NCBI RefSeq assembly: GCF_017654505.1
Contig: NC_054545.1
Location: forward strand, 13,053,047 to 13,117,046
DNA: 64,000 bases
Direction of reading: 5' to 3'
Source: Polyodon spathula
Lineage: Eukaryota > Chordata > Actinopteri > Acipenseriformes > Polyodontidae
Shown: positions 38,079 to 48,751 of the stretch, in pieces
Layout of the letters: every line of letters starts with the position of its first letter
Numbering within the stretch: position 1 is the stretch's first letter
Notes under the pieces: model-generated
The model's database searches: none
Told to the model about the DNA's origin: nothing
Seen by the model: the letters and a program-made list of their open reading frames with translations, nothing else
Translations under genes and position numbers: made by a program

Positions 38079-38525
38079 AAGGGTACATAAGGACCTTTTT
38101 ATTTTATTGTGTTACATGTTCTCATGTTTTGCTACAACTGTTTACATACGGTGTGTGTATTGTTTATTTATTTATCTATTTATATTTTGAACTTTTTTTT
38201 TTTTACTTTTAATTTGCATTCCCTGCTTCAAGATGCCTTCCCATGTACCCAAAAGGACCTCTCAGAACTACAATTCCCATGTGTAACTGAGATGGATTTA
38301 CCAGTGAGCAGGAGGATGATGGGAAATGTAGTTCTGAGAGGTCCATGCAGGGATATGGGAAGCCATCTTGAGGTAGAGAATGCAATGTAAAAGTTTAAAA
38401 AAGTGGTCAAAATGTAAAAAAATAATAAATAAAATTTAAACAACACACACACCTTACGTAAACAGTTGTAGCAACCCATGGGAACATGTAACACAATAAA
38501 ATAAAAAAGGTTCTTATGTACCCTT
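38079..38525. mobile_element. 447-bp near-palindromic foldback element
   Basis: The left half from AAGGGTACATAAGG (38079) and the right half ending GTACCCTT (38525) are inverted copies over about 200 bp per arm. Matching blocks include TTTTATTTTATTGTGTTACA and GCTACAACTGTTTAC. The centre contains a second nested inverted pair, GGACCTCTCAGAACTACA on the left and TGTAGTTCTGAGAGGTCC on the right. It could be a foldback transposon or a MITE. The outer bases TTAA (38076-38079) and TGAA (38525-38528) are only a weak target duplication. Matching open frames on both strands (38109-38390 and 38228-38494) are a by-product of the symmetry. Confidence 0.75.
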
Positions 38526-38528
38526 GAA

Positions 38529-41056
38529 TATGCTGTGTAAGTATCATTTTGTTATCATGAATCCAGCAGCACCTATCAAAACATAATCCCCATATTTTAT
38601 GGGTAGTAGTTTGTACCACCTGGATCTGGTATCAGGTATCTGGGACTCCTGTGCTATCCAGTCCAGTTGTAACCCCCCAAGGTAAAAGACAGGCCTTCCA
38701 ACCTGAATCAAATGTTACTGAGCTCTCCAAACACTAAAGACTTGACTTTGAACCAATGCCCCCCCCCCCCCCCAAAAAACATGCAGTTTGCAACTTGGTG
38801 CCTAAAAGCTTCTCCCCGTCTGGTCTCCAGATGCTGAAGCTAAAACTTAAGGGAGGTGTTTAAAATCTGATAAATGCTGTTTTTTTTTTGTTTCCAACAG
38901 TTTAAATTGTCTATAATTTAACACGCCCACTGAAGCTAATTTGCACTGAGAATCATTTATTTTCTTTAATATTGTTCCCAGAATTTTGAAACGGTATTAA
39001 ACGGGATGTGTGCACCAAATGAGTGTATCCACACAGTTTCATTCTTTTTAAACAAAGATTGCTAGGATTAGACGATCAGGGTTTCGCATGAAGTGAGTTT
39101 CCAAGGCTTTTACTAGATGGCTGGATGTTGATGGCTCAGCAGTACTCAATACTGGGCAAGAAAGCGACAGCTATAAACCTACAGTAATCAAACAGGACTG
39201 TTGGGTCACAGTATTGCTGATGTTCAGACAAAGCTAACCAGGTAAAGCTACTCTTCCTATTGCCATGTTACAACCGGACACTAAACAATGGAGATCGGTT
39301 ATACATCATGTAGAAATAAAGACTGCGGCCATTGATGTAGTCATCAGTTTTTTTTTTTTACTGTAACGTTTTGCTTTTTTGGGGAACTGGCTTGGAATTT
39401 TACTGTATTAGAAGGATTTGTAAGGGTATTCAAAAGAAATTTGGAGTGATCGCATTCAGACTCCCAGTTCATAGTGGTTTGATTGTGTTTGCTAAAAATG
39501 GAAACCAACCGGACAAATTTCAAATCACTCTCATAGGAGAAGGCAGATGGGAAAAGTAGCATACAATCAGCTTGGAAGATATGATATGAACACACAAGAG
39601 TTTGGCCAAACTAAACAGATGCCAAACATTTGTTTTTGGAAGTTTGTCATCACTTAACTAAAAGGATGTGCTGCTATTAAATAATAGCTTGACATAATAG
39701 TTTTCATTAAGCTTTTATGATTCTTGAAAAACTAGATTCTTGGAAATTAGATAGAACTCTTGACCTAATGTACTACTGCAATGTACTTCTAGAACCAAAT
39801 GAAGATAGCTGTAACTTCATGGCCCAGTTTTATTTTTTAACAGAAGTACATGAAACTGAGGTCAGCATTACCCTGGTCACTGAACTCTGGCCGACAGTCG
39901 ACAGCCCTCAGGCGAATAATAAACAGAGAGGAGATGAATTTTCTCAGAACTGGAGAAGCGCTGCTCTTGAAAGAAGAAACCTGAAAAAAGGACTAAACTG
40001 AAGCCATAAGATATTAATCTGATTACATAAGCAGGACTGTGAATCGGATATGCCTCATTGTTCCACATTTCCCCAGCCTGAGCAGATGGAGCTAAGGGGC
40101 CCTTTCCTGTTTAGAACCTACATTCTAATTAGATTTCTAAGGCGGGTAAAGTTACAGGCAGCCACAGAGCACAGCATTTGCTTAAAAGTTGGGAAATGTC
40201 CCCTTACCCCAACCAGAACCTGTATGCTCACCCAGCATCATACCTTTACTTAGGCTTTAATAATAATGCCAACCATAAAAAACCAAAAACACACATAACT
40301 GGTTAAAAATTGCTATTTAACCCAATCTCTAAGTACTGTACCTGTTTGCTGCTGTAGCCAAAGCAGACATATGTGTATTTGTGATAGTGAAAATCAATCA
40401 TAATTTACCTAAAGTATATCCACACATGAGTGTGGCATATCTATCTGATGAGGAGTGCTGACTTTTTTGTACTGGCCATGGAGGGAATGGAAAACAGTTA
40501 TGCAATAAAAAATATCACTTGGTTAATTTAGTATACTGTGAGTGCAGTGTTATTATGGGAGAAATGCAGTGGTACAGATATGTTACACAATCTCACCTTT
40601 ACCTTCTGGCATTGCATTCCAGGTGTGAGGATGCAGTACCTTTGCTGCTGAGTGCGTCGTAATCTGATTGGTTAGAACCACCTGGAAAGGAAAAGAGTGA
40701 CAGAGGGGACATCAACATTAGAAGGAAGTCAAACCAAAGTTCACAGACAGTACAATACCCTGCCACTGTAGAATGAATAACCAACATGCATTCAGTAGCA
40801 AGTTATTGATGTTGGTTGAGAATCATATTGGCAATGACGCTTCCACAAGTAGAGGAGGTAAAACCGTCAGTGTCTGCTTTACCTTACTACACTAGAATAG
40901 ATCCTATAGACCAGGTGCCCTATAAGCCAGAGTGGACACCTGCAGGCAGGGCTGTCTTTTGTGCACCAGAGGGTGTTAGATAGGACTGGCTTGGCATTAA
41001 GATCGAATGAGACTAAGGAAAATAATCAGAAATTCTAAATTGGGGAGGAAAACTGT
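38529..41056. other. Unassigned sequence
   Basis: A C run at about 38760-38774 and a poly(T) at 39349-39359 are the only simple features. The plus frame 39717-40001 has 94 codons without a recognised domain. Confidence 0.4.
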
Positions 41057-41077
41057 AAAAAATAAATAAATAAATAA

Positions 41078-41162
<85 letters not shown>
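41057..41162. repeat. Compound (AAAT)n(TA)n(CA)n microsatellite
   Basis: AAAT units to 41080, TA units 41084-41142, CA units 41143-41162. It abuts the TA duplication of the Tc1-like element. Confidence 0.95.
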
Positions 41163-41163
<1 letters not shown>

Positions 41164-41165
41164 TA

Positions 41166-42425
41166 CAGTACCAGTCAAAAGTTTGAGTACACCTGTTTCA
41201 AACCAGGTTTTTCATGATTATCTATGCTTTTAACTTTTAACTTGTCTATAAACACTTAATATTTCATTATATGATACGTGTACTTATATAAGCTGAGAAT
41301 CATAAGTGAATCACATTAAAAATGTACTTTAAATGAAAATGTAAACCCTGTCAATTTCAATGAAATGGTCGCCCAAAGCAAGGGGATTTCAGTCTAAATC
41401 CGAAGTCAGTTAAAAGTCTGAAATGCGTATAACACAGTGTTAGAACACTGGCCCAAGTATAAAAGTGTCTTTGTTAGATGTTCTCTGAGTTAACTAGCAT
41501 GTTACCTAACTAACCTTTTGTCACCAATTATTGTTAACAGGTGAGGGTCCATGATTACTATTAATATAGGTAGCATAGGCACAAGTTTATCATTCCTGAA
41601 TGTAAGGGAGCAGAAAATGGCAAAATACGCTCAGTTAAACAAAGAAAAAAGACTTTGTAATTACTTTAAGAAATTAAGGTCAATCTTTAAGACAAATCGC
41701 AACTGTTAATAACTGCTGTGGCCAAGACCATCAAACGATTTGAAGAAACTGGCACTCATGAGGACCGAACAAGGTCAGGCAGGCCAAGGGTGACCTCAGA
41801 ATCAGAACAAGTTAATTCAAGTCACAAGTCTGCCCCTGAAATACAAGCTCAGCTAAATGTTACTAGAAGTACAGATGTTTCAACATCAACTGTTCCGAGG
41901 AGATTGCATGAAGCTGGCCTAACTGGAAGAATTGCTGCAAAGAAACCATTGTTAAGAGTGCAGAATAACAGGAAGAGACTTGCCTGGGCCAAAAAACGTC
42001 TTATGGACTGATGAGTCAAAATTTGAAATATTTGGGTCCAACCACCGAGTATTTGTAAGACGCAGAGAGGGTGAGTGCATGAGTTCTGCATGTGTGGTTC
42101 CCACTGTCAAGCATGGAGGAGGCAGTGTCATGGTCTGGGGTTGCTTTGCTGGTGACAGAGTTGGTGGTCTTTACCAAGTCCATGGCAAGCTCAACCAGCA
42201 TGGCTATCATAGCATACTTCAGAGGCATGCCATTCCATCAGGATTACGGCTAGTTAGGCAGTCCTTCATTCTTCAGCAAGATAATGACCCGAAACACACC
42301 TCAAAGTGTGGGACGAACTGGACAGAAGAGTCAAAGCAAAGCTACCTGGAATTAAAATGCATTAAAATTGTTGTGTTTTTTTTCATTTATCTACACCTCC
42401 TACCCTACAACTTCCAAGTAAAAAA
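41166..42425 (+). mobile_element. Tc1-like transposon, 3' truncated
   Basis: The 5' terminal repeat begins CAGTACCAGTCAAAAGTTTG at 41166, preceded by TA (41164-41165). This end is characteristic of a large fish Tc1 family. The transposase pseudogene follows. No matching 3' terminal repeat was found: near 42425 the sequence changes to that of another Tc1 family, so the 3' end was lost at that junction. Confidence 0.85.
41617..42360 (+). pseudogene. Tc1-like transposase pseudogene, catalytic Glu region deleted
   Basis: The likely original start is the ATG at 41617 (MAKYAQLNKEKR), after which the N-terminal helix-turn-helix is frameshifted. From about 41718 the frame reads TIKRFEETGTHEDRTRSGRP and STVPRRLHEAGLTGRIAAKK. 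After another frameshift near 41990 it continues NVLWTDESKFEIFGSNHRVF (first Asp), VKHGGGSVMVWGCFAGD and [12 protein letters not shown] (second Asp). The sequence then jumps to WDELDRRVKAKLPGIKMH, out of frame. The stretch holding [10 protein letters not shown], and so the catalytic Glu, is missing. The gene is therefore inactive by both deletion and frameshift. Confidence 0.87.
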
Positions 42426-43690
42426 AATATTATAGAAATTTGTAGAAAATTAATTGAAAATAAAAACTGAAATAGCTTGGTTGGATAAGTGTCCACCCCC
42501 AATCCTAAATTAGCTCAGGTGTAACCAATCACCTTCAAAATCACACATCAAGTTAAGTGGCCTCCACCTGTGTTAAATTGTAGTGATTCACATGATTTCA
42601 CGATAAATTCAGCTGTTCCCTGCAGGTTCCCTTTGCTGGGTAGTGCATTTCAAAGCAAAGACCATGAGCACCAAGGCGCTTTCAAAAGAACTCCGGGACA
42701 ATGTTGTTGAAAGGCACAGATCAGGGGATGGGTACAAAAACAAAATAAAAAAACTTAAATATCCCTTGGAGCAAGGTCAAGACGATTATTAAGAAGTGGA
42801 AGGTGTATGGCACCACCAAGACCCTGCCTAGATCAGGCCGTCCCTCCAAACTAGATGACCGAGCAAGAAGAGGCTACCAAGAGGCCAAAGTGTGCATGTG
42901 ACAACTATATCCCAAGCACTCCACAAATCTGGCCTGTATGGTAGGGTGGCAAGAAGGAAGCCATTACTCAAGAAAGCCCACCTTGAATCCCGTTTGAAGT
43001 ATGTAAAAAAACACTCAGGAGATTCTGTAGTCATGTGGCAAAAAGTTGTGTGGTCTGATGAAACTAAAATGGAACTTTTTGGCCTAAATGCAAAGCATTA
43101 TGTTTGGCACATACCCAACACAGTGCATGAAAGAACACCATTCCTACTGTGAAGCACGGTGGTGGCAGCATCATGTTATCAGGATGTTTCCCATCGACAG
43201 GGACTGGAGCATTTGTCAGGATAGAAAGGAAAATGTACAAAGTGCAGAGAAGTCCTTGAGGAAAACCTGCTGCCTCTGCAGGAAAGCTGAACCTGGGACG
43301 GAAGTTCACCTTTCAGCATGACAATGACCCAAAGCACACAGCCAAAGCTACACTGGAGTGGCTAAGGAACAAAAAGGTAAATGTCTTTGAGTGGCCCAGT
43401 CAGAGCCCCAACCTAAATCCGATCGAAAATTTGTGGGATGACTTGAAGATTTCTGTACACCAATACTCCCCAAGGAGCTTGACAGAACTTAAACAGTTTT
43501 GTAAAGAAGAATGGTCAAATATTGCCAAGTCTCTAGGAGACCTATCCCAACAGACTCACAGCTGTAATTGCTGCAGAAGGTGCTTCCACCAAGTATTAAC
43601 TCACAGGGGTGGAGACTTATCCAATTATGATCTATCAGTTTTGTATTTTTAATATATAATTTTTTTCTCAATAAAAACTTTTTCTCCCTC
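42426..43690 (+). mobile_element. Truncated Tc1-like transposon, same family as 1301-2845
   Basis: From about 42426 the sequence matches the reverse complement of the element at 1301-2845, starting inside its 5' subterminal region (ATAGAAATTTGTAGAAAATT). The match ends inside the 3' subterminal region near 43690 (CTCAATAAAAACTTTTT). Both outermost terminal repeats are missing. It abuts another Tc1-like element on the left and the DIRS remnant on the right. Confidence 0.85.
42664..43599 (+). pseudogene. Tc1-like transposase pseudogene (second copy of this family)
   Basis: It starts MSTKALSKELRDNVVERHR at 42664, as in the copy at 1522-2493, and breaks frame within the first helix-turn-helix near 42740. 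The frame from 42892 shows MHVTTISQALHKSGLYGRVA and [20 protein letters not shown], with the first Asp. Later frames give the KHGGGSIM block, [17 protein letters not shown] and [13 protein letters not shown], so the spacing from the second Asp to the Glu is 34 residues (DD34E). The family stop (KY then TAA) is at 43597-43599. At least four frameshifts or in-frame stops are present. Confidence 0.87.
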
Positions 43691-44189
43691 TGTCATGAGA
43701 TTGGTTCACATCACTGTCAGTCCCTCCCCTTTTCAAAGGAACGCCCTTCTCCCCTGCACTCCTCGCAAGAATAGAAAATGGCTGAAAGTGAAAAAACATT
43801 AGGTTACAGATGTAACCCTGATTCCTTGACAGAGAAGACAAACAACAACCAATTCTTTTGGGAGATGGCTGCCGCAGGTCAGGTATTCACTGAGCATTTT
43901 ATATCAAAGCTGCCGATAGGCCCATCCGTGGAGTGAAGTCTTCGGTCCTACCCACCAAGGGAATAAGTAGTCACTCCGTGGAGATCACATTCTCTTTTGC
44001 ACCGAACCCGTGAACGCAAGGTTTGTTGGTCTTTTTCTCTTTGAGGGAACCAGGGTTACATCCGTAACCTAACATTCCCTTTCAATTTGAAGATGACCAA
44101 CAACCAATACTTTTGGGGAAAAGTATATCAAAGCCGTCGCGAGGGAGCATAAGCCGAGACAGCTGACAAGGGACAACTCGACACTGCAA

Positions 44190-44600
44190 AACTAAATTAG
44201 TGGTGAGAGCATGCAACCTCAGGGACCCTTGTGCCTAATGAAGGAGAACCTGGTGAATCTATGCAGAGTAGCTCAGCTAGCCGCAGTACAAATATCGGTC
44301 AATGAGGCTCCTTTAAAAAGGGGCCCATGACGTAGCCACTCCACTGGTAGAGTGTGCAGTGACCCGTCCAGGTGGGTAAGCTGGCATTAATATATGCAGT
44401 CAAAACTGTGTCCACAATCCAGTGTGACAGTCGAGTAGGCTTGGAGAGGGCTTGGCCAAGGGTCCTTTCACCATGACAGATGAAGAGCTGGTCAGACTGA
44501 CGCAGCACTCTCGTCCTATCCACATAACATCTCATTGCCCAAAACGGGCAGAGGGAATTTACTCTCCGATCCTCCTCCGAAGAAAAGGGAGGGGATAGAA
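44190..44600 (-). pseudogene. DIRS tyrosine recombinase fragment
   Basis: The minus frame reads PPFSSEEDRRVNSLCPFWAM, RCYVDRTRVLRQSDQLFICH, ALSKPTRLSHWIVDTVLTAY and ends FLKEPH. This matches the domain layout of fish DIRS recombinases around the YxDRT...SDQLF and K-x-RLSHWI segments. The H-x-x-R box that should follow is altered (HCTLYQWSG where AHSTRG-like sequence is expected) and a stop interrupts the final helix bearing the catalytic Tyr. This enzyme would resolve circular cDNA into the genome; here it is broken. Confidence 0.78.
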
Positions 44601-44689
44601 AGCCTCCCGTTCAACTGACTGGTTTAAATGGAAAACAAATAATTACTATAGGGCAATAAATTGGGTCATGACCTCTGGTCATACAACAA

Positions 44690-45019
44690 TTTTGAAAATA
44701 CTTCCACTTATAGGCATACAACAACCTGTGGAGGAGACCCTAGCGTTCTGCAGTGTACTGACGACTGCATCTAAGAGACCTAAGGCTAACAGATGGTCCC
44801 ATTCAGAGGCCAGACCCAGAGTTGGAGTCTGCCCGGTTCCGAGTGCCAGAGGGTATCTCTTGTCTGACTGAGGAGATACAGGCGCAGCGGAATCTCCCAG
44901 GGCTGGCTTTGCAGCAGCTGGCAAATGTTTGAAAAACAGATTCTCCTGGGCCATCTGGGGGCCACCAGGAAAATTGTCACCTCTTCTCTCCGGACTTTCT
45001 CCAGGAAAGCCGGGAGCAA
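44690..45019 (-). pseudogene. DIRS pol fragment (RNase H end/recombinase start)
   Basis: The minus frame reads LPAFLEKVRREEVTIFLVAP, RWPRRICFSNICQLLQSQPW and LRLYLLSQTRDTLWHSEPGR, ending in WVWPL. The run (VAPRWPxxxWF...PW.LP...DLLSQ...HP.PERL.LWVWPL) is the conserved segment joining the RNase H region to the recombinase in DIRS proteins. It continues in another frame (VVSTLQNARVSSTG) toward the recombinase. It adjoins the gag-like piece with no reverse transcriptase between, so a large internal deletion is inferred. Confidence 0.7.
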
Positions 45020-45059
45020 CGGTATTAGTGTGAGTATGTGCGGACGTTAGCATCTCGTT

Positions 45060-45450
45060 CTCTCCCAGTACAGAAGGGAAGCATTGAGGCTACCTGCCGG
45101 TATGCCTTCCATTCTTGGTGAGAGTGCTGAAGCAATTCCTCTACTTCTGGTCCAAAGGTATGGTCAGGGGAGGTAGGAGCACCAACTGCAGTAGCTGCTT
45201 CTGAAGGAAGAAGCCCCTTCTCATGAAGCCGTGATCGAAATCACATCATGGTCCTCCTCAGCCATGCTGACATCCGGTTCTGTAACATCCGGGGTGACCA
45301 CCGGTGTAAGCAGGGTCAGTTCCGGGGCCGCCGTCATTGGCTGAGCCGGGGCCAGAGCAAGGGCTTGAGCCTGCTGCCTGGCCAAATATGAAGGACTTGG
45401 ACCATTTGGTTTTTCAGGTCCATAATTTCCTGTGCATGTCTCAAGTTGCT
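45060..45450 (-). pseudogene. DIRS gag-like fragment
   Basis: On the minus strand, PTSPDHTFGPEVEELLQHSH followed by QEWKAYRQVASMLPF (about 45080-45180) resembles the C-terminal portion of DIRS gag proteins. Upstream there is a Pro/Ala/Gln-rich stretch. The frame is broken by stops. The identification depends on this block and on its position before the pol fragment. Confidence 0.55.
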
Positions 45451-45560
45451 TGGTCCGCTCAGCACTCCATGTGGGAGACTAAGAGCAGGTGTGAGAGCGA
45501 AGCATTTGAGCCTGAGCGCAGGGAATGCTCCGCGATGGGCTCAGGGACAGACTGACACAT

Positions 45561-47110
45561 TGTTTAAACACCGGAGGGTGTAAACCTGTGTATTGAAGCA
45601 CTCAGGAACCAAAGGTGCAGAAACACGAGGACACAGAGAGAATACAGTACTGGTGCACCAAAGAATCGGGGCACCGAGTGGAGGTGTTATTGACATGTTG
45701 GTGTGCTGAAGCACAGAGGCATGGAGCGTCCAAGCACCAAGGCATCAACAAGCGCCTAGCCCTAACCGTGTGTAGTCAACACAACCCGGGGTAGTGCTTA
45801 GCATACACCGGGGTCGATACACAGGCTTAAGTGGCTGCAGTAGGCAATCAGGAGAGCAGTGCGGGGAAGCGTACTGTGTTGCACCAGGATGTAGTGCGAT
45901 ATCCTCGTTCTGGACTGCGTGCAATCTTACAAGGGGGCAGTGCGTAGAGTATACCAGAGTGGAGTTCAGGCTCAAGGAACTGTGTGATGTTAGACAGGAA
46001 GAAAAAATGTGCTACTTTTTTTTTTATTTTTTACTGAAAAAGGCAGTAATAGGAAAAAATACAGGGTCACACACACACACAGCAGTTCAGCTATGGGGAT
46101 AAAACAAACAGTCACTATGGCAGGCGGGTGAGCTGTAAAAAAGTATTATTATCATTATTTTATTTTTTTTCTTTTAACCAAGCACACCGAGTTGGCTGGC
46201 TGCAACAAGCCGGCAGATTCAACTCAACAGCGGGGCGCAGCAGAGCTGGGTCCCAGTGGAGGAATCATGCTTCTCGCTTATTTATTTATTTATTTTTTAA
46301 TATAAAAGTAGTAAAAGAAAAAACACACACATGCACACAACAGCAAAGGTGTAAGAGTAAATGGAACAGTCACCAGGCAACACGGGTGAAGTGAATGTTT
46401 AAGCACACATGTTTAAGCAAGAGGGGGGGCCGAGAGAATCCATTGGAGTCAACTCAACAGCGGGGCGCGGCAGAGCCAGGGGCCCAGTGGAGGATCACAT
46501 GTCTCTTTATTTTTTCAATAGCAGAGGAAAAAACACAAAACAGGAAGCACTCTAAGGTTAGAAAAGCAGACTACAATCGCAAAGCGATGTAGGCTGTTGA
46601 AAAGAAAAAGATTAAACACAGCATAGTTGTGCAATGTTTTGTGCAACATAGTTGTGCAAATGAGTTCATAGAAGCGGAATTTCTGATTCCAGGGAAGTGG
46701 CAAGCCAGCTTCCAGCAATAAAAATTGCAGGGGAACTCCAGAAAACTTGACAGAGTGTTGTTTCACACAGGCTCAATCACAGCAGCGGGACAAGGGTGTC
46801 TAGCCTGGACTGCAACTGGGGCAACGCGTAGCTTACAGCGGAGTGGAGCACCGTCTACAGGCAGAGGGTATCAAGGCACCGAGGGTGCAAGCACCAAAGG
46901 TAATGGACAAGGGTGCACAGTCTGGATCGTGTGTAGTCACATGACCGGGGCAGCATGTAGCTTGCAATGGAGTTGAGCACTGCCTACAGACAGGGGGCAT
47001 AGTGGGCACCGCAGCAGTGAGTGTTAAAGCACTGAGGGATAAGCATCGAGGGCACTGATGCAAGGCGCGTTGAAGCACCAAGGATCCAAAGCACCAGAGT
47101 CCATTTCAAA
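45561..47110. repeat. Array of diverged tandem repeat units (DIRS 5' region?)
   Basis: This GC-richer region contains several diverged repeated blocks. One is seen at 46208-46255 and 46448-46495 (both with TCAACTCAACAGCGGGGCGC, about 240 bp apart), each followed by a GTGGAGGA-type end and then an A/T-rich segment. Another, of about 120-160 bp, recurs near 45770, 45912, 46808 and 46926; it holds a GTGTAGTCA- or TGCAA-type start, a GGGG(C/T)A-GT/CG core and a TAGCTTACA/TAGCTTGCA stretch, then GGAG...GAGCAC. Short CACCRAGGC-like motifs repeat between them. The array borders the gag-like fragment, so it may be the 5' non-coding part of the DIRS element. Confidence 0.55.
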
Positions 47111-48751
47111 TCCAGTCTGAATACAAAACCTTGAAAACTCCCTTTTGAATCTAAAGAATATTGAGGTTGTTGCTGTAGCAGTAGGAAATATTTTCTACAA
47201 CTGCCAACAGACATACAGGTCCCAATCAGACTAAAGGTGGGGTTCTGGCACAGAAAGATTCAGTTAAGCCTGAGAAAGTGGAAAATTACATTTTGTTTTG
47301 GCTCTATTCTGTGTTTTGATAAAAGCCAGTTGGCACTGCATGTATGTGAAATCTGCTTCACCTACATGTTCCCTCCCCCTGCCAATCCCTAGCAGATCAC
47401 TTGATGACAGATACAGTTAGCATTGCTTTCAGTTTGCAAAGATCAGGAAAACAGATAAAGTGCCTGAGCAAGGTTTATATTTAAGGCACACTTTTGTATA
47501 ATTGTAACCCCCCTTATCCCAGCATGATTAATACAGAGTTAAAGGACAGTGCTTTTTGGATCATTAAAATTGCCTCGCATAGCTGGTGCTACACAAGGTC
47601 AAAATGAAAACGCAGTATTGCTATAACAATTTCTTTCAAAACTGCAGAAAATTGAAGACCCCTGTAGCTAGATTCTCTCATATATTCCATCAGTATTATA
47701 TTATTTGATTACTAAATCTTTAAAATGTACGTACAGTTAGGCCCCACAAAAATACACATAGCATTCTCACATTGATAAATCAGTAGGTCCCATTCACATT
47801 TCTGTACCCCAGGGGTATTTTCTTAGTTTATAATGTTTGGTATCCGTGAAAACTTTCAAGACATTTCCTCATAAGCAAATTGTACTTAATGCATCAAAAC
47901 ATACTTTAAAAACACAACATCATTTTATGCTTTGTGAATACGACCCAACAGTATGTGCACAGATGTGGAAAATGGCAACCAATACATGGCAGTTGTTCCA
48001 TTACAGCTTACTGAAAGTGGTTTTGGGGATAATTGTATATATAATTAAGCATGTAGTATATCTGAAATGGCTCAAATTGCTATGCAATGGGAGTCTTGTT
48101 TCCATAAAAAAATGTTAGACAAACATTTAAATAATCAGATTTTATCAATGCCTTCAATGACTTTGTTTTTAATTTTTCAAGTACTTCTCTTATGATAGAT
48201 ACTGTGGGGTAGATTCAGTTGATTTAAAAACAATGGATTATCTAAATAATGCTGATGTTTAAATGAATAAAGAATCCTGGTTATACATGCAACACTGTTC
48301 ATATTAACCTTTCCGTTTATTTCTATCTGTAAATATATAAAAACATTAGGACGGTTCATATTTTAATGGTAGTATTTAGATCTGCCACTGTTTAGATCAA
48401 TTACATAAACCCCAGTGTTTAAAGTTATGGATTAACAGCACCCTTTGCATAAACAAGAAATAGCAGTAAAGAAAATATTCTACTTTATATTAAAAATACT
48501 CTTGGTATGCATATATTTTCTAATTAAGGGTTACTTTTCACAAGAAAAGGATTCATATTGTTTCCATTCGTAAAAACACCAGAAAATAAACTTTCGCTAT
48601 TTCAGACTGCACTTGGATTTAAATCTAGCAAGAACAATCCCAGTTTTAGTGCTCTGCTGTCTTTTTTTTTACGATTTTTATATCAGATAACACTGTTCAA
48701 CCTTTTGGATTTTTGATCTGTTTTTTTTTTTTACTCTGATGATTGAAAACG
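47111..48751. other. Unassigned sequence
   Basis: No gene or element recognised. T-rich runs at 48661-48670 and 48719-48732 precede the orphan reading frame. Confidence 0.4.

Larger units (their letters stand above)
43691..45560 (-). mobile_element. DIRS-type retrotransposon remnant
   Basis: The minus strand carries, in order, a gag-like C-terminal piece, the end of the pol region and a tyrosine recombinase, which together identify the DIRS group. These elements integrate by recombinase rather than integrase and have inverted or split repeats instead of normal LTRs. The 3' part holds an inverted pair, TTAGGTTACAGATGTAACCC at 43800 and its counterpart GGGTTACATCCGTAACCTAA at 44054. It also holds a direct repeat, CAACAACCAATTCTTTTGGG against CAACAACCAATACTTTTGGG, about 245 bp apart. 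The reverse transcriptase core is absent. Confidence 0.75.

Noticed and set aside
38109..38494. Two similar open frames on opposite strands
   Set aside because: They arise from the palindrome's symmetry, not from a duplicated gene.
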